Origin: Bacteroides sp.
GTDB taxonomy: Bacteria > Bacteroidota > Bacteroidia > Bacteroidales > Bacteroidaceae
Direction of reading: 5' to 3'
DNA length: 64,000 nt
Assembly: GCF_029057325.1 (NCBI RefSeq)
Contig: NZ_JAICZW010000042.1
Location: 1-64,000 of the forward strand
Position numbers and translations under genes: made by a program
Shown: positions 41,230 through 50,457 of the stretch, piece by piece
How the letters are laid out: every line of letters begins with the position of its first letter
Numbering within the stretch: position 1 is the first letter of the stretch
Notes under the pieces: generated by a model
Seen by the model: the letters and a program-made list of their open reading frames with translations, nothing else
Told to the model about the DNA's origin: nothing
Database searches by the model: none

Positions 41230-41375
41230 CGGTTCCTACACCAGAAGGAGTTGGCGCCAACTTATATACCTATCCTCCCTAAAGAACTACCGTCACATTT
41301 TCGTCTGAAGCGCCGAACAAAAGCACAAGTTCATCTGTTCTTATAGAAGAATAAACCTAAAAAAAGGAGGAAATT

Positions 41376-41537
41376 ATGGAAAAGTACATTTGCACCGTTT
41401 GCGGCTACGTTTACGACCCCGAGTTGGGTGACCCTGAGCATGGAATAGAACCGGGAACGCCCTTTGAAGACGTTCCCGATGATTGGGTTTGCCCCCTGTG
41501 CGGAGTAGGCAAAGATGAATTTGAGAAAGCGTCTTAA
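41376..41537 (+). CDS. Rubredoxin
   Basis: This is a 53-residue electron carrier. Its two metal-binding knuckles are [14 protein letters not shown] and [11 protein letters not shown], giving the C-x2-C pairs that hold one iron atom. The DDWVCP turn and acidic surface are those of classical small rubredoxins. It is cytoplasmic and probably passes electrons to rubrerythrin or other oxygen-defence reductases, none of which are nearby. The ATG at 41376 is preceded by a strong AAGGAGGAAATT ribosome site. The stop codon overlaps that of the convergent Na/Pi transporter gene: the four bases TTAA at 41534-41537 serve both. Confidence 0.97.
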   Translation: MEKYICTVCGYVYDPELGDPEHGIEPGTPFEDVPDDWVCPLCGVGKDEFEKAS

Positions 41538-41547
41538 GGCGCTTTCT
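41524..41547. terminator. Bidirectional hairpin across overlapping stop codons
   Basis: AGAAAGCG-TCTTAAGG-CGCTTTCT is an 8-bp perfect stem followed by TCTCTTTT on the plus strand. It spans the last codons of both the rubredoxin gene and the convergent transporter gene, so the terminator lies inside both coding ends. Confidence 0.65.
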
Positions 41548-43234
41548 TCTCTTTTATATCGCTGCTGACTTCCACCACGTTCACCACGTAGTCGCCCAGC
41601 TTCTCGCATTCTGCAATGATATCCATGTAATAGACACCCATCTGGTAATCATATTCCTTGTTGTTCACATCCAAGATATTCTGATTCTTCAGCTGGTTGC
41701 GATAGTTGTTTATCTCGTTTTCGATATTGAACGACTTATTGACATCAATGTTCTGATGTTCGGGGCGCTCCACTACCTTAATCATCTGTGCCAACGCACT
41801 ATCCGTCAGCTTCATCATGAAGTGGATATGGCCATATTGCTTTTCCGTGAATTCCTGATCGGTCTGACGGCGGCGGTTGATGGTACGTGCCAAGTTGTAG
41901 CAGCTGTCACCGATGCTCTCTATCTCCGTCACTTCACGAAGCATGGCACGTATCTGCAACTTACTTTCTGAACTCAAACGCCCTTCGGATACTTGGTTCA
42001 GATAGTTGGCAATCTCCAGTTCCATACTGTCGCTGATATTCTCATATTTCTCGATGCGGCTGAACAGCTTGTTGAAATCATCATCTTTCTCTGTATGAAG
42101 CAAGTCCTGCACCATGCCAAACATGCGATGCGTGCGTTCGGCAAAGAGGTGAATCTCCTTGCGTGCCTCCAGGATGGAGAGTTCGGCCGTAGAGAGCAAG
42201 CCTCTGGAGATGAAGCGCAAACGGTACTCTTCATCCACCTCCTTCAACGGAAGCAGTACGCAGACAATTCGTTCGATGGCCTTCACAAACCAGATAAGCA
42301 GCAACACATTGAACACGTTGAACGCCGTATGAAAAGCGGAAAGCTCGAATGCCACTTGCGAAGCGGGGTCGCCTCCCTGATGCATCACATCATTCACAAA
42401 CCACGACACGCAACGGATGAAAGGATGGAAAATAATCAGCACCACCACCACGCCGAACACATTGAACAGCAAGTGAGCCAACGCCGCCCGTCGTGCCTGC
42501 GTATTACCCGTCAGAGCCGCCAAGTTGGCAGTAATTGTCGTACCGATATTCTGTCCCATAGCAAGCGCGGCACCCAGCTCAAAGCTAATCCAGCCGTTGG
42601 CACACATGATAAGCGTGATGGCCATCGTTGCCGCCGAAGCCTGCACAATCATCGTGAGCACCGCACCCACCAACACAAATATGATGATGGAGAGGAAGCC
42701 CAAATCGGTCCATTCTTGCACAAAAGCCAGCATTTCGGGATTCTGCCCCAAATCGGGCGAATAGCGTTGCAGATAGGAAAGTCCCATGAAAAGGAAAGAG
42801 AAGCCGAAGATAAATTCACCGATAGACTTGCGTGAACTTTTTTGTGAGAAGAGGAGCGGAACGCCGATAGCCAGAAGGGGAAGCGCAAAGGAGGCGATAT
42901 CGACCTTGAACCCGAAAACCGAAATGAGCCAGGCAGTAACCGTGGTACCCACATTGGCACCCATAATCACGCCAATAGACTGGGAAAGTGTAAGTAAACC
43001 TGCATTAACGAAACTTACCACCATCACTGTGGTTGCCGAAGAGGATTGAATCAGAGCGGTAATCAAAATTCCGGTCAATACGCCGGTCACCCGATTCGTG
43101 GTCATTGCCGTCAGAATGGTTCTCAATCTGTCACCGGCAAACTTCTGTAGTCCCTCGCTCATAATCTTCATACCATACAGGAACAAAGCCAACGAGCCTA
43201 ACAGCTTTAAAAGATCATAAAAAGAATATTCCAT
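41534..43234 (-). CDS. Na/Pi cotransporter family protein with PhoU-like tail
   Basis: This 566-residue protein has an N-terminal half with two Na/Pi-cotransporter repeats. Each carries the QSSSATT-type motif ([16 protein letters not shown] near residue 62 and the [14 protein letters not shown] counterpart near 200), in about eight membrane helices. From about residue 340 the sequence is soluble and helical ([36 protein letters not shown]), i.e. a PhoU-like regulatory domain. The family takes up phosphate with sodium; the fused PhoU domain suggests control by phosphate status. The ATG at 43234 directly precedes the first helix. It diverges from the nucleoside kinase gene. Confidence 0.93.
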   Translation of the reverse strand: MEYSFYDLLKLLGSLALFLYGMKIMSEGLQKFAGDRLRTILTAMTTNRVTGVLTGILITALIQSSSATTVMVVSFVNAGLLTLSQSIGVIMGANVGTTVTAWLISVFGFKVDIASFALPLLAIGVPLLFSQKSSRKSIGEFIFGFSFLFMGLSYLQRYSPDLGQNPEMLAFVQEWTDLGFLSIIIFVLVGAVLTMIVQASAATMAITLIMCANGWISFELGAALAMGQNIGTTITANLAALTGNTQARRAALAHLLFNVFGVVVVLIIFHPFIRCVSWFVNDVMHQGGDPASQVAFELSAFHTAFNVFNVLLLIWFVKAIERIVCVLLPLKEVDEEYRLRFISRGLLSTAELSILEARKEIHLFAERTHRMFGMVQDLLHTEKDDDFNKLFSRIEKYENISDSMELEIANYLNQVSEGRLSSESKLQIRAMLREVTEIESIGDSCYNLARTINRRRQTDQEFTEKQYGHIHFMMKLTDSALAQMIKVVERPEHQNIDVNKSFNIENEINNYRNQLKNQNILDVNNKEYDYQMGVYYMDIIAECEKLGDYVVNVVEVSSDIKEKKAP

Positions 43235-43316
43235 CTTTAATTATTTAAGGTGTTTCATTCTTTCGTATGTTATAATGCCTATATTTAACGTATTAAACTT
43301 TTAAAAGCAGAGCATT

Positions 43317-44990
43317 ATGGAACATACGGTACAAATTTGTTGCAAAAATAACAATATTTTCCAAAAATTCCCTATCGGAAGCACACTTTTGGATATTTAT
43401 TCCGGTTTTCATCCGGAACTCCCCGGCCGGGTGGTCAGCGCCAAGGTAAACAACCGTTCCGAGGGACTGAACTTCCGCGTATATAACAACAAAGACGTGG
43501 AATTCCTCACCATACGCGACTCTTCGGGGATGCGAACCTACGTCCGTTCGCTCTGCTTCATACTCTACAAGGCCGTCAGCGAACTGTTTCCCAACGGCAA
43601 ACTATACGTGGAGCATCCCGTTTCCAAAGGTTACTTCTGCAACCTGCGCATCGGCCGCCCCATCGAACTGGAAGATGTCATCACCATCAAGAAACGGATG
43701 CAGGAAATCATCGCCGAAGACATACCCTACCACCGCATGGAGTGCCAAACCTCCGAAGCGGTGCGCATCTTCAGCGAACGGGGAATGGACGACAAAGTGA
43801 AACTGCTGGAAACTTCCGGCTCCCTCTATACCTATTATTATACTTTGGGAGACACCATTGACTATTATTACGGTAACCTCCTGCCAAGCACCGGCCATAT
43901 CTGGCTGTTCGACATCGTGAAATACTACGACGGCCTGCTGCTGCGCATCCCCAACAAAGAGAATCCGAATGTACTGGAAGAGGTGGTGAAACAAGAGAAG
44001 ATGCTTGACGTATTCAAAGAGCACTTGCGCTGGAACTACATCATGGGGCTGAACAACGCCGGCGACTTCAACCTGGCCTGTGAAAAGGGACATGCCACCG
44101 ATCTCATCAACGTGGCCGAAGCCCTGCAAGAAAAGAAGATAGCACAGATTGCCGATGAAATATACCGACGCAACCAGAACGAAAACGGCGTCAAGCTGGT
44201 GCTTATCTCCGGTCCCTCGTCTTCCGGCAAGACCACCTTCAGCAAACGTCTCAGCGTGCAACTGATGGCCAACGGTCTGCGCCCCTACCCCATCTCACTG
44301 GACGACTACTTCGTAAACCGTGAAGACACGCCCCTTGACGAAAACGGTCATTACGACTACGAATCTCTCTATGCCCTCGATCTCAACCTGTTCAACACCC
44401 AGCTACAAGCATTGCTCCGAGGAGAGGAGGTGGAACTGCCCCGCTTCAACTTCACCACCGGTAAAAAAGAGTACAGAGGCGAAAAACTGCGCATCGACAA
44501 TCATACCGTGCTCATTTTGGAAGGCATCCACGCCTTGAATCCCGAACTGACCCCACAGATTCCGGCGGAAAACAAGTACAAAATCTACGTATCTGCCCTG
44601 ACCACCATCTCGCTGGACGACCACAACTGGATTCCCACAACCGACAACCGCTTGCTGCGCCGCATCATCCGCGACTACAACTACCGTGGCTATTCGGCAG
44701 AAGAAACCATCTCACGCTGGCCCAGCGTGCGGGCGGGCGAAGACAAATGGATATTCCCCTACCAGGAAAACGCCGATGTCATGTTCAACTCCGCCCTGCT
44801 GTTCGAGTTTGCCGTCTTGCGCAGCCACGCAGAACCCATCTTGAACAGCGTCCCCCGCAACTGTCCGGAATATGCAGAGGCCTACCGATTGTTGAAATTC
44901 ATCAAATACTTTATTCCTGTACAGGACAAAGAGATTCCGCCAACCTCTTTGCTGAGAGAATTTTTAGGCGGCAGCAGTTTTAAGTATTGA
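43317..44990 (+). CDS. Nucleoside (uridine) kinase with ThrRS-like N-terminal domain
   Basis: The protein has 557 residues. The N-terminal part (1-65) is a TGS domain, followed by a region resembling the second additional domain of threonyl-tRNA synthetase (HPVSKGYFCNLRIG, IAEDIPYHRME). The C-terminal half is a phosphoribulokinase/uridine-kinase fold with Walker A LISGPSSSGKTTFSKRL (about residue 305), SLDDYFVNRE, and the VLILEGIHALNP strand. The combination is known in Bacteroidetes and Firmicutes proteins annotated as nucleoside kinases; the role of the N-terminal module is unclear. The ATG is followed immediately by the first TGS strand. It is transcribed to the right, and a histidine-kinase-like gene starts 75 bp downstream. 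Confidence 0.9.
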   Translation: MEHTVQICCKNNNIFQKFPIGSTLLDIYSGFHPELPGRVVSAKVNNRSEGLNFRVYNNKDVEFLTIRDSSGMRTYVRSLCFILYKAVSELFPNGKLYVEHPVSKGYFCNLRIGRPIELEDVITIKKRMQEIIAEDIPYHRMECQTSEAVRIFSERGMDDKVKLLETSGSLYTYYYTLGDTIDYYYGNLLPSTGHIWLFDIVKYYDGLLLRIPNKENPNVLEEVVKQEKMLDVFKEHLRWNYIMGLNNAGDFNLACEKGHATDLINVAEALQEKKIAQIADEIYRRNQNENGVKLVLISGPSSSGKTTFSKRLSVQLMANGLRPYPISLDDYFVNREDTPLDENGHYDYESLYALDLNLFNTQLQALLRGEEVELPRFNFTTGKKEYRGEKLRIDNHTVLILEGIHALNPELTPQIPAENKYKIYVSALTTISLDDHNWIPTTDNRLLRRIIRDYNYRGYSAEETISRWPSVRAGEDKWIFPYQENADVMFNSALLFEFAVLRSHAEPILNSVPRNCPEYAEAYRLLKFIKYFIPVQDKEIPPTSLLREFLGGSSFKY

Positions 44991-44993
44991 ATG

Positions 44994-45041
44994 AATTATC
45001 AATTGCCGATTATCAATTGTCAATTATTTATTCTACCTTTG
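44994..45041 (+). promoter_or_regulatory. AT-rich repeat and -7 box upstream of the kinase-like gene
   Basis: Positions 44994-45026 hold ATTATCAATTGCC... and TATCAATTGTCAATTA, a member of the recurrent AT-rich repeat. TACCTTTG at 45034-45041 matches the -7 consensus TAnnTTTG and lies 24 bases before the ATG. The spacing to the nearest TTG upstream (14 bp) is shorter than usual. Confidence 0.5.
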
Positions 45042-45065
45042 CGAACGAATCAAACAATTCAACGT

Positions 45066-46571
45066 ATGAAAAGAATCATTTCAATACTTCTGTTGGCCAC
45101 CTTATGTATTTGCGGCCAAATCCATGCACAAAGCCGTGCAGACGAACTTATGAAGCAAGCACAAGAAAGCCTTGCGAAGAAGGAGTATATCAAAGCACGC
45201 TACCTTTTCTTACAGGCTTACAATGCTTTCGCAACCCGGAATAGTTATGACAAAGCAGTAGAGTGCGGCATCCATGCCAGTGCCCTCTATCACCGGGAAA
45301 ACTATTATAAAGAGGCCTTCGAGCTGCTACGCAGTGCCGAACAGGTGGTGACTACCGGCGAGCAGAAGACCGAAAAGGCCATGCCCGAACTGCATTTCCG
45401 TATCAGTAAAGAACGCTTGCAGATGTACATCAACCTGAAAAATCCGGCACGAGCCAAAGAGCAACTGGCACGTCTGGAAGAGACAGCCAAAGCTTCACGC
45501 AACGACTCCTTGAACAACGACCTTCTCTATACACAAGCCAACTACTACTACACCTTCGGTTTGAACGCACAAGGGGATGCCGCCATCAACCGCCTGATAG
45601 GGCAATACAAAGAGCTGAAAAACTATGCCAAGATAGACGAATGCTACAAGACGCTTATCGGTATAGCCCGCAAAGCCAACAATGCCGGACTGGTGGCACG
45701 CACCTACGACAAGTACATCCTTTGGACCGACTCCGTAAAAGCGCTCACCGCACAAGATGAGCTGAATGTACTGAAAAGAAAGTACGACGAGAGCCTGGCC
45801 ACCATTCAGGAGAAAGACGACTCGCTGAGTGCCAAACAATACATCATCATCGGGCTATGCGCACTGGCCGCCATCCTCGCTGCCGTACTGATATTCGGTG
45901 CCATCGTATTGCTGCGCTTCATCGTGCTCACCCGCAAGCAGAAGAAAGCCATCTGCATCGCCAACGAACACAACGAGCTGAAGACCAAGTTCATTCAGAA
46001 CATTTCCGCCCAAATGGAGCCGACACTGAACACACTCGATGCTTCGCTGCCGGGAGTAAAGGCGCTGCACATCTTTGCCAACCACATCCAAGAGTTGTCT
46101 GAACTGGAGAGCACGCTATCCGAACCTTACGAAATGCAGGAAAAGAACATCTCCAACTTCTGCGAGAGCATCATGGACAAGATTAAGGGAAAGACTCAGG
46201 AAGATGTCTCCCTCGCCGTCAACGCTCCCAAACTGAATGTGAAAATCAACCCCGAACAACTGGAACGTGTATTGCTGCACCTGCTGACGAACGCCGCCGA
46301 ATACACGCCTGCCGGCGGTAAAATATGGCTCGACTTCAAGAAACGCGGTGCACATACCCACCAGTTCATCGTCAGCGACACCGGCTGCGGCATTCCCGAA
46401 GAGCAACGTGAAAACATCTTCAAGCCCTTCACCGAAGTGAAAGACCTGACCCAAGGCGACGGCCTCGGCCTGCCCATCTGCTCGCTGATAGCCACCAAGA
46501 TGAACGGCTCGCTGACCTTGGATGGCAGCTACACCAAAGGCGCACGCTTCGTGCTGGAGCTGCACGCATAA
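45066..46571 (+). CDS. Histidine-kinase-like ATPase with periplasmic TPR region; phospho-acceptor His replaced
   Basis: This 501-residue protein has a signal peptide (ISILLLATLCICGQIHAQ) and a periplasmic helical repeat region (about 24-245) with TPR-like pairs. A coiled region, one membrane span (about 260-285, IIGLCALAAILAAVLIFGAIVLL) and a cytoplasmic part follow. The HATPase domain is intact: N box HLLTNAAEYTP, G1 VSDTGCGIPEEQ, G2 GDGLGLPICSLIA. The dimerisation helix where kinases have F-x-x-x-S-H-E-(I/L)-R-T-P reads KFIQNISAQMEPTLN, i.e. Q in place of the histidine. The start at 45066 gives a proper signal peptide; sequence further upstream is repeat. No response regulator is adjacent. 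It may act without autophosphorylation, or phosphorylate elsewhere. Confidence 0.88.
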   Translation: MKRIISILLLATLCICGQIHAQSRADELMKQAQESLAKKEYIKARYLFLQAYNAFATRNSYDKAVECGIHASALYHRENYYKEAFELLRSAEQVVTTGEQKTEKAMPELHFRISKERLQMYINLKNPARAKEQLARLEETAKASRNDSLNNDLLYTQANYYYTFGLNAQGDAAINRLIGQYKELKNYAKIDECYKTLIGIARKANNAGLVARTYDKYILWTDSVKALTAQDELNVLKRKYDESLATIQEKDDSLSAKQYIIIGLCALAAILAAVLIFGAIVLLRFIVLTRKQKKAICIANEHNELKTKFIQNISAQMEPTLNTLDASLPGVKALHIFANHIQELSELESTLSEPYEMQEKNISNFCESIMDKIKGKTQEDVSLAVNAPKLNVKINPEQLERVLLHLLTNAAEYTPAGGKIWLDFKKRGAHTHQFIVSDTGCGIPEEQRENIFKPFTEVKDLTQGDGLGLPICSLIATKMNGSLTLDGSYTKGARFVLELHA

Positions 46572-46600
46572 GACATTGAGAATACAAATATCAAAGAAAA

Positions 46601-46656
46601 GAAGACCGCAGATTCTCTCTGATTGATTTACAAAAAAGAAAGAATCTGCGGTCTTC
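46601..46656. terminator. Bidirectional terminator between kinase-like gene and fucP
   Basis: GAAGACCGCAGATTCT pairs perfectly with AGAATCTGCGGTCTTC across a 24-base A-rich loop, followed by TATTTACTCC. It is placed between two convergent stop codons and can serve both directions. Confidence 0.8.
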
Positions 46657-46723
46657 TATTTACTCCTGTGTCATCCGTGTGCCATGATGAGTTCTTGACA
46701 CACCTCCACAAAAGCTCCTCTTT

Positions 46724-48022
46724 TTATCGTTCTCGTCTCATCCGATATCCATAAGTCACTATCACTACAAAACAGAACAACGGCAATATGAACGACAGAT
46801 TAACCGCGGGCATGCCAAACAGCGTTTTACAATCGATGATAGATGCCTGAAGCGGAGGCAATATCGAACCTCCTAAAATGGCCATGATAAGTCCTGCCGC
46901 ACCAAACTTGGCATCGTCGCCCATGCCTTTCAATGCTATACCATAAATTGTAGGGAACATCAACGACATACACACGGACACTCCCACCAGACAATACATG
47001 CCCCAGATATTCTGAAGAAGGACAACACCTGTCGTAAGCAGGATTGCAGCAAACGAAAGCACCATCAGCAACATTCCGGGCTTTACGAAACGAAGCATGA
47101 AGGTACAGACAAAACGGCTGATGCAGAACATCACCATTGCCACGATATTATACTTCTGAGACAGAACCTCGGCTGCCTGTTCCTCCATCCCCTGCGACAT
47201 GAACAGATGAGTGCCGTACTGTATGATAAACGTCCAGCACATGATCTGTGCGCCCACATAAAAGAACTGTGCGACGACCCCATATTTATAGCTGCTTCGC
47301 GAGAAGATGCGCTTCAATGTAGGGATAAAATCAATGGAATGCGACTGGTCGGCATTTCTGGGCATCTTCGACATTCGGATGACTACAAACATCGCTATTA
47401 TCACCAGCCCTATCACAAGATAAGGCGCTATAAGCACAGACAAATCGGATTCCTTGACAGCTTCGAACTCTGCCGGGCTCAGCAATGCCCTCTCGGCAGT
47501 ATCCATAGGATGCAACTTATTTTGGATGAAGTTCATCGCCACATACATACCCATCAGCGAGCCAATAGGATTGAATGCCTGCGCAAGGTTAAGGCGACGT
47601 GTCGCCGTCTCTTCCGTCCCCATAGAAAGGATATAAGGGTTGCAACTGGTCTCAAGGAAAGACAGTCCGCATGTCATAACAAAGTATGCCAAGAGGAAAG
47701 GATAATAGTCTCCCGTAAGTTTTGCCGGGAAAAAGGCCAATGCACCCAAAGCATATAATCCCAGACCCAACAACACCCCTGCCTTATAGGTATATTTCCG
47801 GATAAACATGGCAGCAGGAAAAGCCATGGCAAAATATCCGCCATAAAAAGCCACTTGTATCAAAGCACCGTCGGTCACGCTCATTCTGAAGATTTTGGAA
47901 AAGGCCTTTACCATTGGATTGGTAATATCGTTCGCAAATCCCCATAGGGCAAAACACATTGTAACCAATATGAAAGGGTACAAATAGCTGACCCCGTCTT
48001 TACTAATAATGGATTGTTTCAT
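46724..48022 (-). CDS. fucP: L-fucose permease
   Basis: This 432-residue major-facilitator protein has twelve hydrophobic helices. It opens with YPFILVTMCFALWGFANDITNPMVKAF, whose WGFANDITNPMV is a signature of the FucP group (the aspartate-asparagine pair lies in the sugar/proton path). FLETSCNPYILSMG and NLAQAFNPIGSLMG are further group motifs. It imports L-fucose with protons across the inner membrane. The ATG at 48022 (MKQSIISKDG) is chosen because the frame further upstream runs into the fucX gene. It is the last gene of the leftward fucose operon, matching the P of Bacteroides fucRIAKXP. Confidence 0.95.
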   Translation of the reverse strand: MKQSIISKDGVSYLYPFILVTMCFALWGFANDITNPMVKAFSKIFRMSVTDGALIQVAFYGGYFAMAFPAAMFIRKYTYKAGVLLGLGLYALGALAFFPAKLTGDYYPFLLAYFVMTCGLSFLETSCNPYILSMGTEETATRRLNLAQAFNPIGSLMGMYVAMNFIQNKLHPMDTAERALLSPAEFEAVKESDLSVLIAPYLVIGLVIIAMFVVIRMSKMPRNADQSHSIDFIPTLKRIFSRSSYKYGVVAQFFYVGAQIMCWTFIIQYGTHLFMSQGMEEQAAEVLSQKYNIVAMVMFCISRFVCTFMLRFVKPGMLLMVLSFAAILLTTGVVLLQNIWGMYCLVGVSVCMSLMFPTIYGIALKGMGDDAKFGAAGLIMAILGGSILPPLQASIIDCKTLFGMPAVNLSFILPLFCFVVIVTYGYRMRRER

Positions 48023-48066
48023 GAATAATTTTAAGGTTAATAAATTAAGACGAAAGGAATCAGGTT

Positions 48067-48447
48067 TCAATACAGATAGAACATCCTTTCCATCGGCTGC
48101 CATTTTTCGGAAGAGGTGCTTCCCGGTTCAGAACACTGGAATATGGACATATAATCTTCCCACTCTTGTTGGCGGGGCAATCCGGCAAGTTTCTCCATGG
48201 CAGTGTCCCAGTCAAAATCCAAAGGAGTTTCCACAATCATGAAAAGCCTTGTTCCCAGGAGGTATATTTCCATTTCCAGTATGCCTACACGGCGTATGCC
48301 CTCAAGCACTTCAGGCCATACCTTTTCCTTGTTGTGACGCAACTTGTACTCGGCTATCAGTTCCGGATTATCCCTTAAATCCATTGTCCTACAATATCTC
48401 TTCACATTGCAGCCGTGATTTTTTACTGCATATCCTTTGTTTTCCAT
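48067..48447 (-). CDS. fucX: L-fucose/L-rhamnose mutarotase family protein
   Basis: This 126-residue protein belongs to the small RhaM-like family. RYCRTMDLRDNPELIAEYKLRH contains the tyrosine and histidine near the active site, VGILEMEIYLLGTRLFMIVE is the central strand pair, and WEDYMSIFQ sits near the end. The family interconverts alpha and beta anomers of 6-deoxy sugars. In this operon L-fucose is the obvious substrate, feeding the isomerase with the right anomer. It lies 44 bp upstream of fucP and 25 bp downstream of fucK, occupying the position called fucX in the Bacteroides thetaiotaomicron operon. Confidence 0.85.
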   Translation of the reverse strand: MENKGYAVKNHGCNVKRYCRTMDLRDNPELIAEYKLRHNKEKVWPEVLEGIRRVGILEMEIYLLGTRLFMIVETPLDFDWDTAMEKLAGLPRQQEWEDYMSIFQCSEPGSTSSEKWQPMERMFYLY

Positions 48448-48472
48448 CCGTTATAATTTTAATGTTTCACAT

Positions 48473-49822
48473 TCATTTATATCTGGTCTGAACCAGGATG
48501 TTGCCAATTGCCGTAGCTTCGACAGGACCGGCTTCCACCTCAAGGCCTGTTGCCAATGCCGTCAACCGATTGAGATATTTATTCTGCGAACCTCCTCCTA
48601 TGATATGAAGCCTTTCGACCGGTCGAGGCAGCAACTTGTCAAGTCCCTCTATGCCTTTCCTGTATCTCTCTGCCAACGACATCAAAACACATTTCACAAA
48701 TTCTCCCTGTGTCTGTGGAACCTGCTGTCCGCTTTCCTTACAATAGGCACTTATAGCCTCCGCCATATTGAGAGGACTGGTGAAGGAGCTATTGTCAACA
48801 TCCACCACAGATGAGATGTCGGCTTCTTCCGCAGCAGGAATCAGCACGTCATATTCCGTACATCGACCCTCTTCCGCCCATTCCGACATAAGTTTCTGAA
48901 GAATCCATAGTCCTGTGATATTCTGGAGGAAGCATATTTTTCCATCCACACCGCCTTCGTTTGTAAAGCCGTTGATTCTGGCTTCTTCCGAAAGAATCGG
49001 CTCATCGGTCACCACTCCGAGCAAAGACCATGTACCTGAACTCAAAAAGGCCGTAACCTTCCCGTCCTCTTTAACCGGCACCCCATATACGGCACTTGCC
49101 GTGTCATGCGACGCCACTGCCACTACCTTCACATCATAGTCTAGTCCGAGTTCTTCCCTTATCTCCGGTTTCAGAACTCCTCTTTCCTGTCCGGGCATTA
49201 CGATGTCGCAGAAAAGATGTTCGGGCAGTCCGAGTTCCCTGATCAGCCCATAATTCCACGCACGGGCCTTGATATCCATCAGCTCGGAGGTGGAGGCTAT
49301 GCTGTATTCATTGTTGGCGACACCGGTCAGGAAGTAACTGAACAAATCCGGCATGAACAACAGTTTGTCGGCCACAGCAAGCAACGGGTTGTTTTCCTCC
49401 TTCATGGCATAGAGCTGGAACAAGGTGTTTATGGACATCACCTGTGTCCCGCTTACCGAATAATGCTCGCTCCGGTCAATCAAGCTGAAGACTTTCTCAG
49501 GCATGCCGTCAGTGCGGCTGTCACGGTAGCAGACCGGGTTTCCAATCAGGTTCCCGTTCTTGTCAATCAATCCGAAATCCACGCCCCACGTATCAATGCC
49601 GATGCTGTTTATCTTATACCCTTTTTCAACAGCCATCCGTATTCCACTCTTCATGTCTTCAAAAAGAGAAAGGAAATCCCAATAGAGATGCCCCCCCATC
49701 CTGACCTGCCTGTTCTGAAAACGATATATCGTATCCAAGCAGAGTTCACCATCGGAGGTGTAGCCGGCAATCACCCGCCCGCTACCTCCTCCGAAGTCTA
49801 TAGCTAAAGTCGCTTCTTTCAT
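48473..49822 (-). CDS. fucK: L-fuculokinase (rhamnulokinase-like)
   Basis: This 449-residue FGGY-family kinase uses ATP to convert L-fuculose to L-fuculose-1-phosphate. The N-terminal nucleotide-binding domain opens AIDFGGGSGRVIAG, with GIDTWGVDFGLID a little later. The C-terminal domain has the substrate/ATP segment GTWSLLGVV and the phosphate loop HIIGGGSQNKYLNRLTALATG. The sequence is nearer to rhamnulokinases than to E. coli FucK, but its operon position shows its use for fucose. Its start overlaps the fucA stop by four bases (49819-49822), implying coupled translation. Seven consecutive C bases occur near 49692 without disturbing the frame. Confidence 0.92.
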   Translation of the reverse strand: MKEATLAIDFGGGSGRVIAGYTSDGELCLDTIYRFQNRQVRMGGHLYWDFLSLFEDMKSGIRMAVEKGYKINSIGIDTWGVDFGLIDKNGNLIGNPVCYRDSRTDGMPEKVFSLIDRSEHYSVSGTQVMSINTLFQLYAMKEENNPLLAVADKLLFMPDLFSYFLTGVANNEYSIASTSELMDIKARAWNYGLIRELGLPEHLFCDIVMPGQERGVLKPEIREELGLDYDVKVVAVASHDTASAVYGVPVKEDGKVTAFLSSGTWSLLGVVTDEPILSEEARINGFTNEGGVDGKICFLQNITGLWILQKLMSEWAEEGRCTEYDVLIPAAEEADISSVVDVDNSSFTSPLNMAEAISAYCKESGQQVPQTQGEFVKCVLMSLAERYRKGIEGLDKLLPRPVERLHIIGGGSQNKYLNRLTALATGLEVEAGPVEATAIGNILVQTRYK

Positions 49823-50457
49823 TTCGTTTTCTTTCCAAGAACGTAGGTTTCCAAATCGTCTATCTCAGCATTTGTCAGCGTTTCATATTTTCCACCTGTC
49901 AATAAGATGATTCTACACGCCATTTCAAAGAACATGGCTCTTTCGAAAGCCTCATCAAAGTTTTTGCCGCAAACCACCTGCCCATGCTTTCTGAGAAGAA
50001 CAGAATTATGCTCTTTCATGGCAGCTATCACAGCGTCCGCAAGTTCTTTCGATCCGGGTCGGTAATAGGGCACCACCGGTATGGAAGAGCCTACATGGCA
50101 GGGCACTTCTGCCGTAACATTATAGTCATTCGGCAACTCCTTCATGCAAGCCACCGCCGTTGCGTATGGCGACTGGAAGTGCAGAACCACGTTTACGTCC
50201 GGTCTTTCCCTCAACACTCCAAGATGAAAACCGTTTTCCATGGTCGGCTTTACCCCATTAAGCACTTCGCCAGTCTCCAGTTTGCATACCGCCACCTTTT
50301 CTTTAGACAGCGAAGGCACCCATGAGCCTGTTCCCGACAAAAGTACCTCATCGCCTACTCTCCAGGAAATGTTACCGCTACTGCATATTGTCAAACCTGC
50401 ATCACCTACACGGTGAGCTTCTGAAATGAATTTCTCTATTTGTTCGTTCGTTATCAT
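49819..50457 (-). CDS. fucA: L-fuculose-1-phosphate aldolase
   Basis: This 212-residue class II aldolase splits L-fuculose-1-phosphate into dihydroxyacetone phosphate and L-lactaldehyde. ICSSGNISWRVGDEVLLSGTGSW holds the phosphate-binding and SGN motifs, GFHLGVL the catalytic acidic region, and VLLRKHGQVVCG the later zinc histidine. The usual zinc pair HxH appears as VVLHFQSPYATAVA, with glutamine replacing the second histidine (see findings). Length is normal for the family. The gene overlaps its neighbours on both sides by four bases (fucO at 50454-50457, fucK at 49819-49822), so the three are tightly coupled. Confidence 0.92.
   Translation of the reverse strand: MITNEQIEKFISEAHRVGDAGLTICSSGNISWRVGDEVLLSGTGSWVPSLSKEKVAVCKLETGEVLNGVKPTMENGFHLGVLRERPDVNVVLHFQSPYATAVACMKELPNDYNVTAEVPCHVGSSIPVVPYYRPGSKELADAVIAAMKEHNSVLLRKHGQVVCGKNFDEAFERAMFFEMACRIILLTGGKYETLTNAEIDDLETYVLGKKTK

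Noticed and set aside
40905..41282. A 125-codon frame resembling another at 54911-55345 (shared GRSSDKLHSLGPKNVRRTSEE)
   Set aside because: The likeness comes from the 88-bp identical DNA core with an internal hairpin. Outside it the frames diverge as DNA does, with no sign of codon-level constraint.
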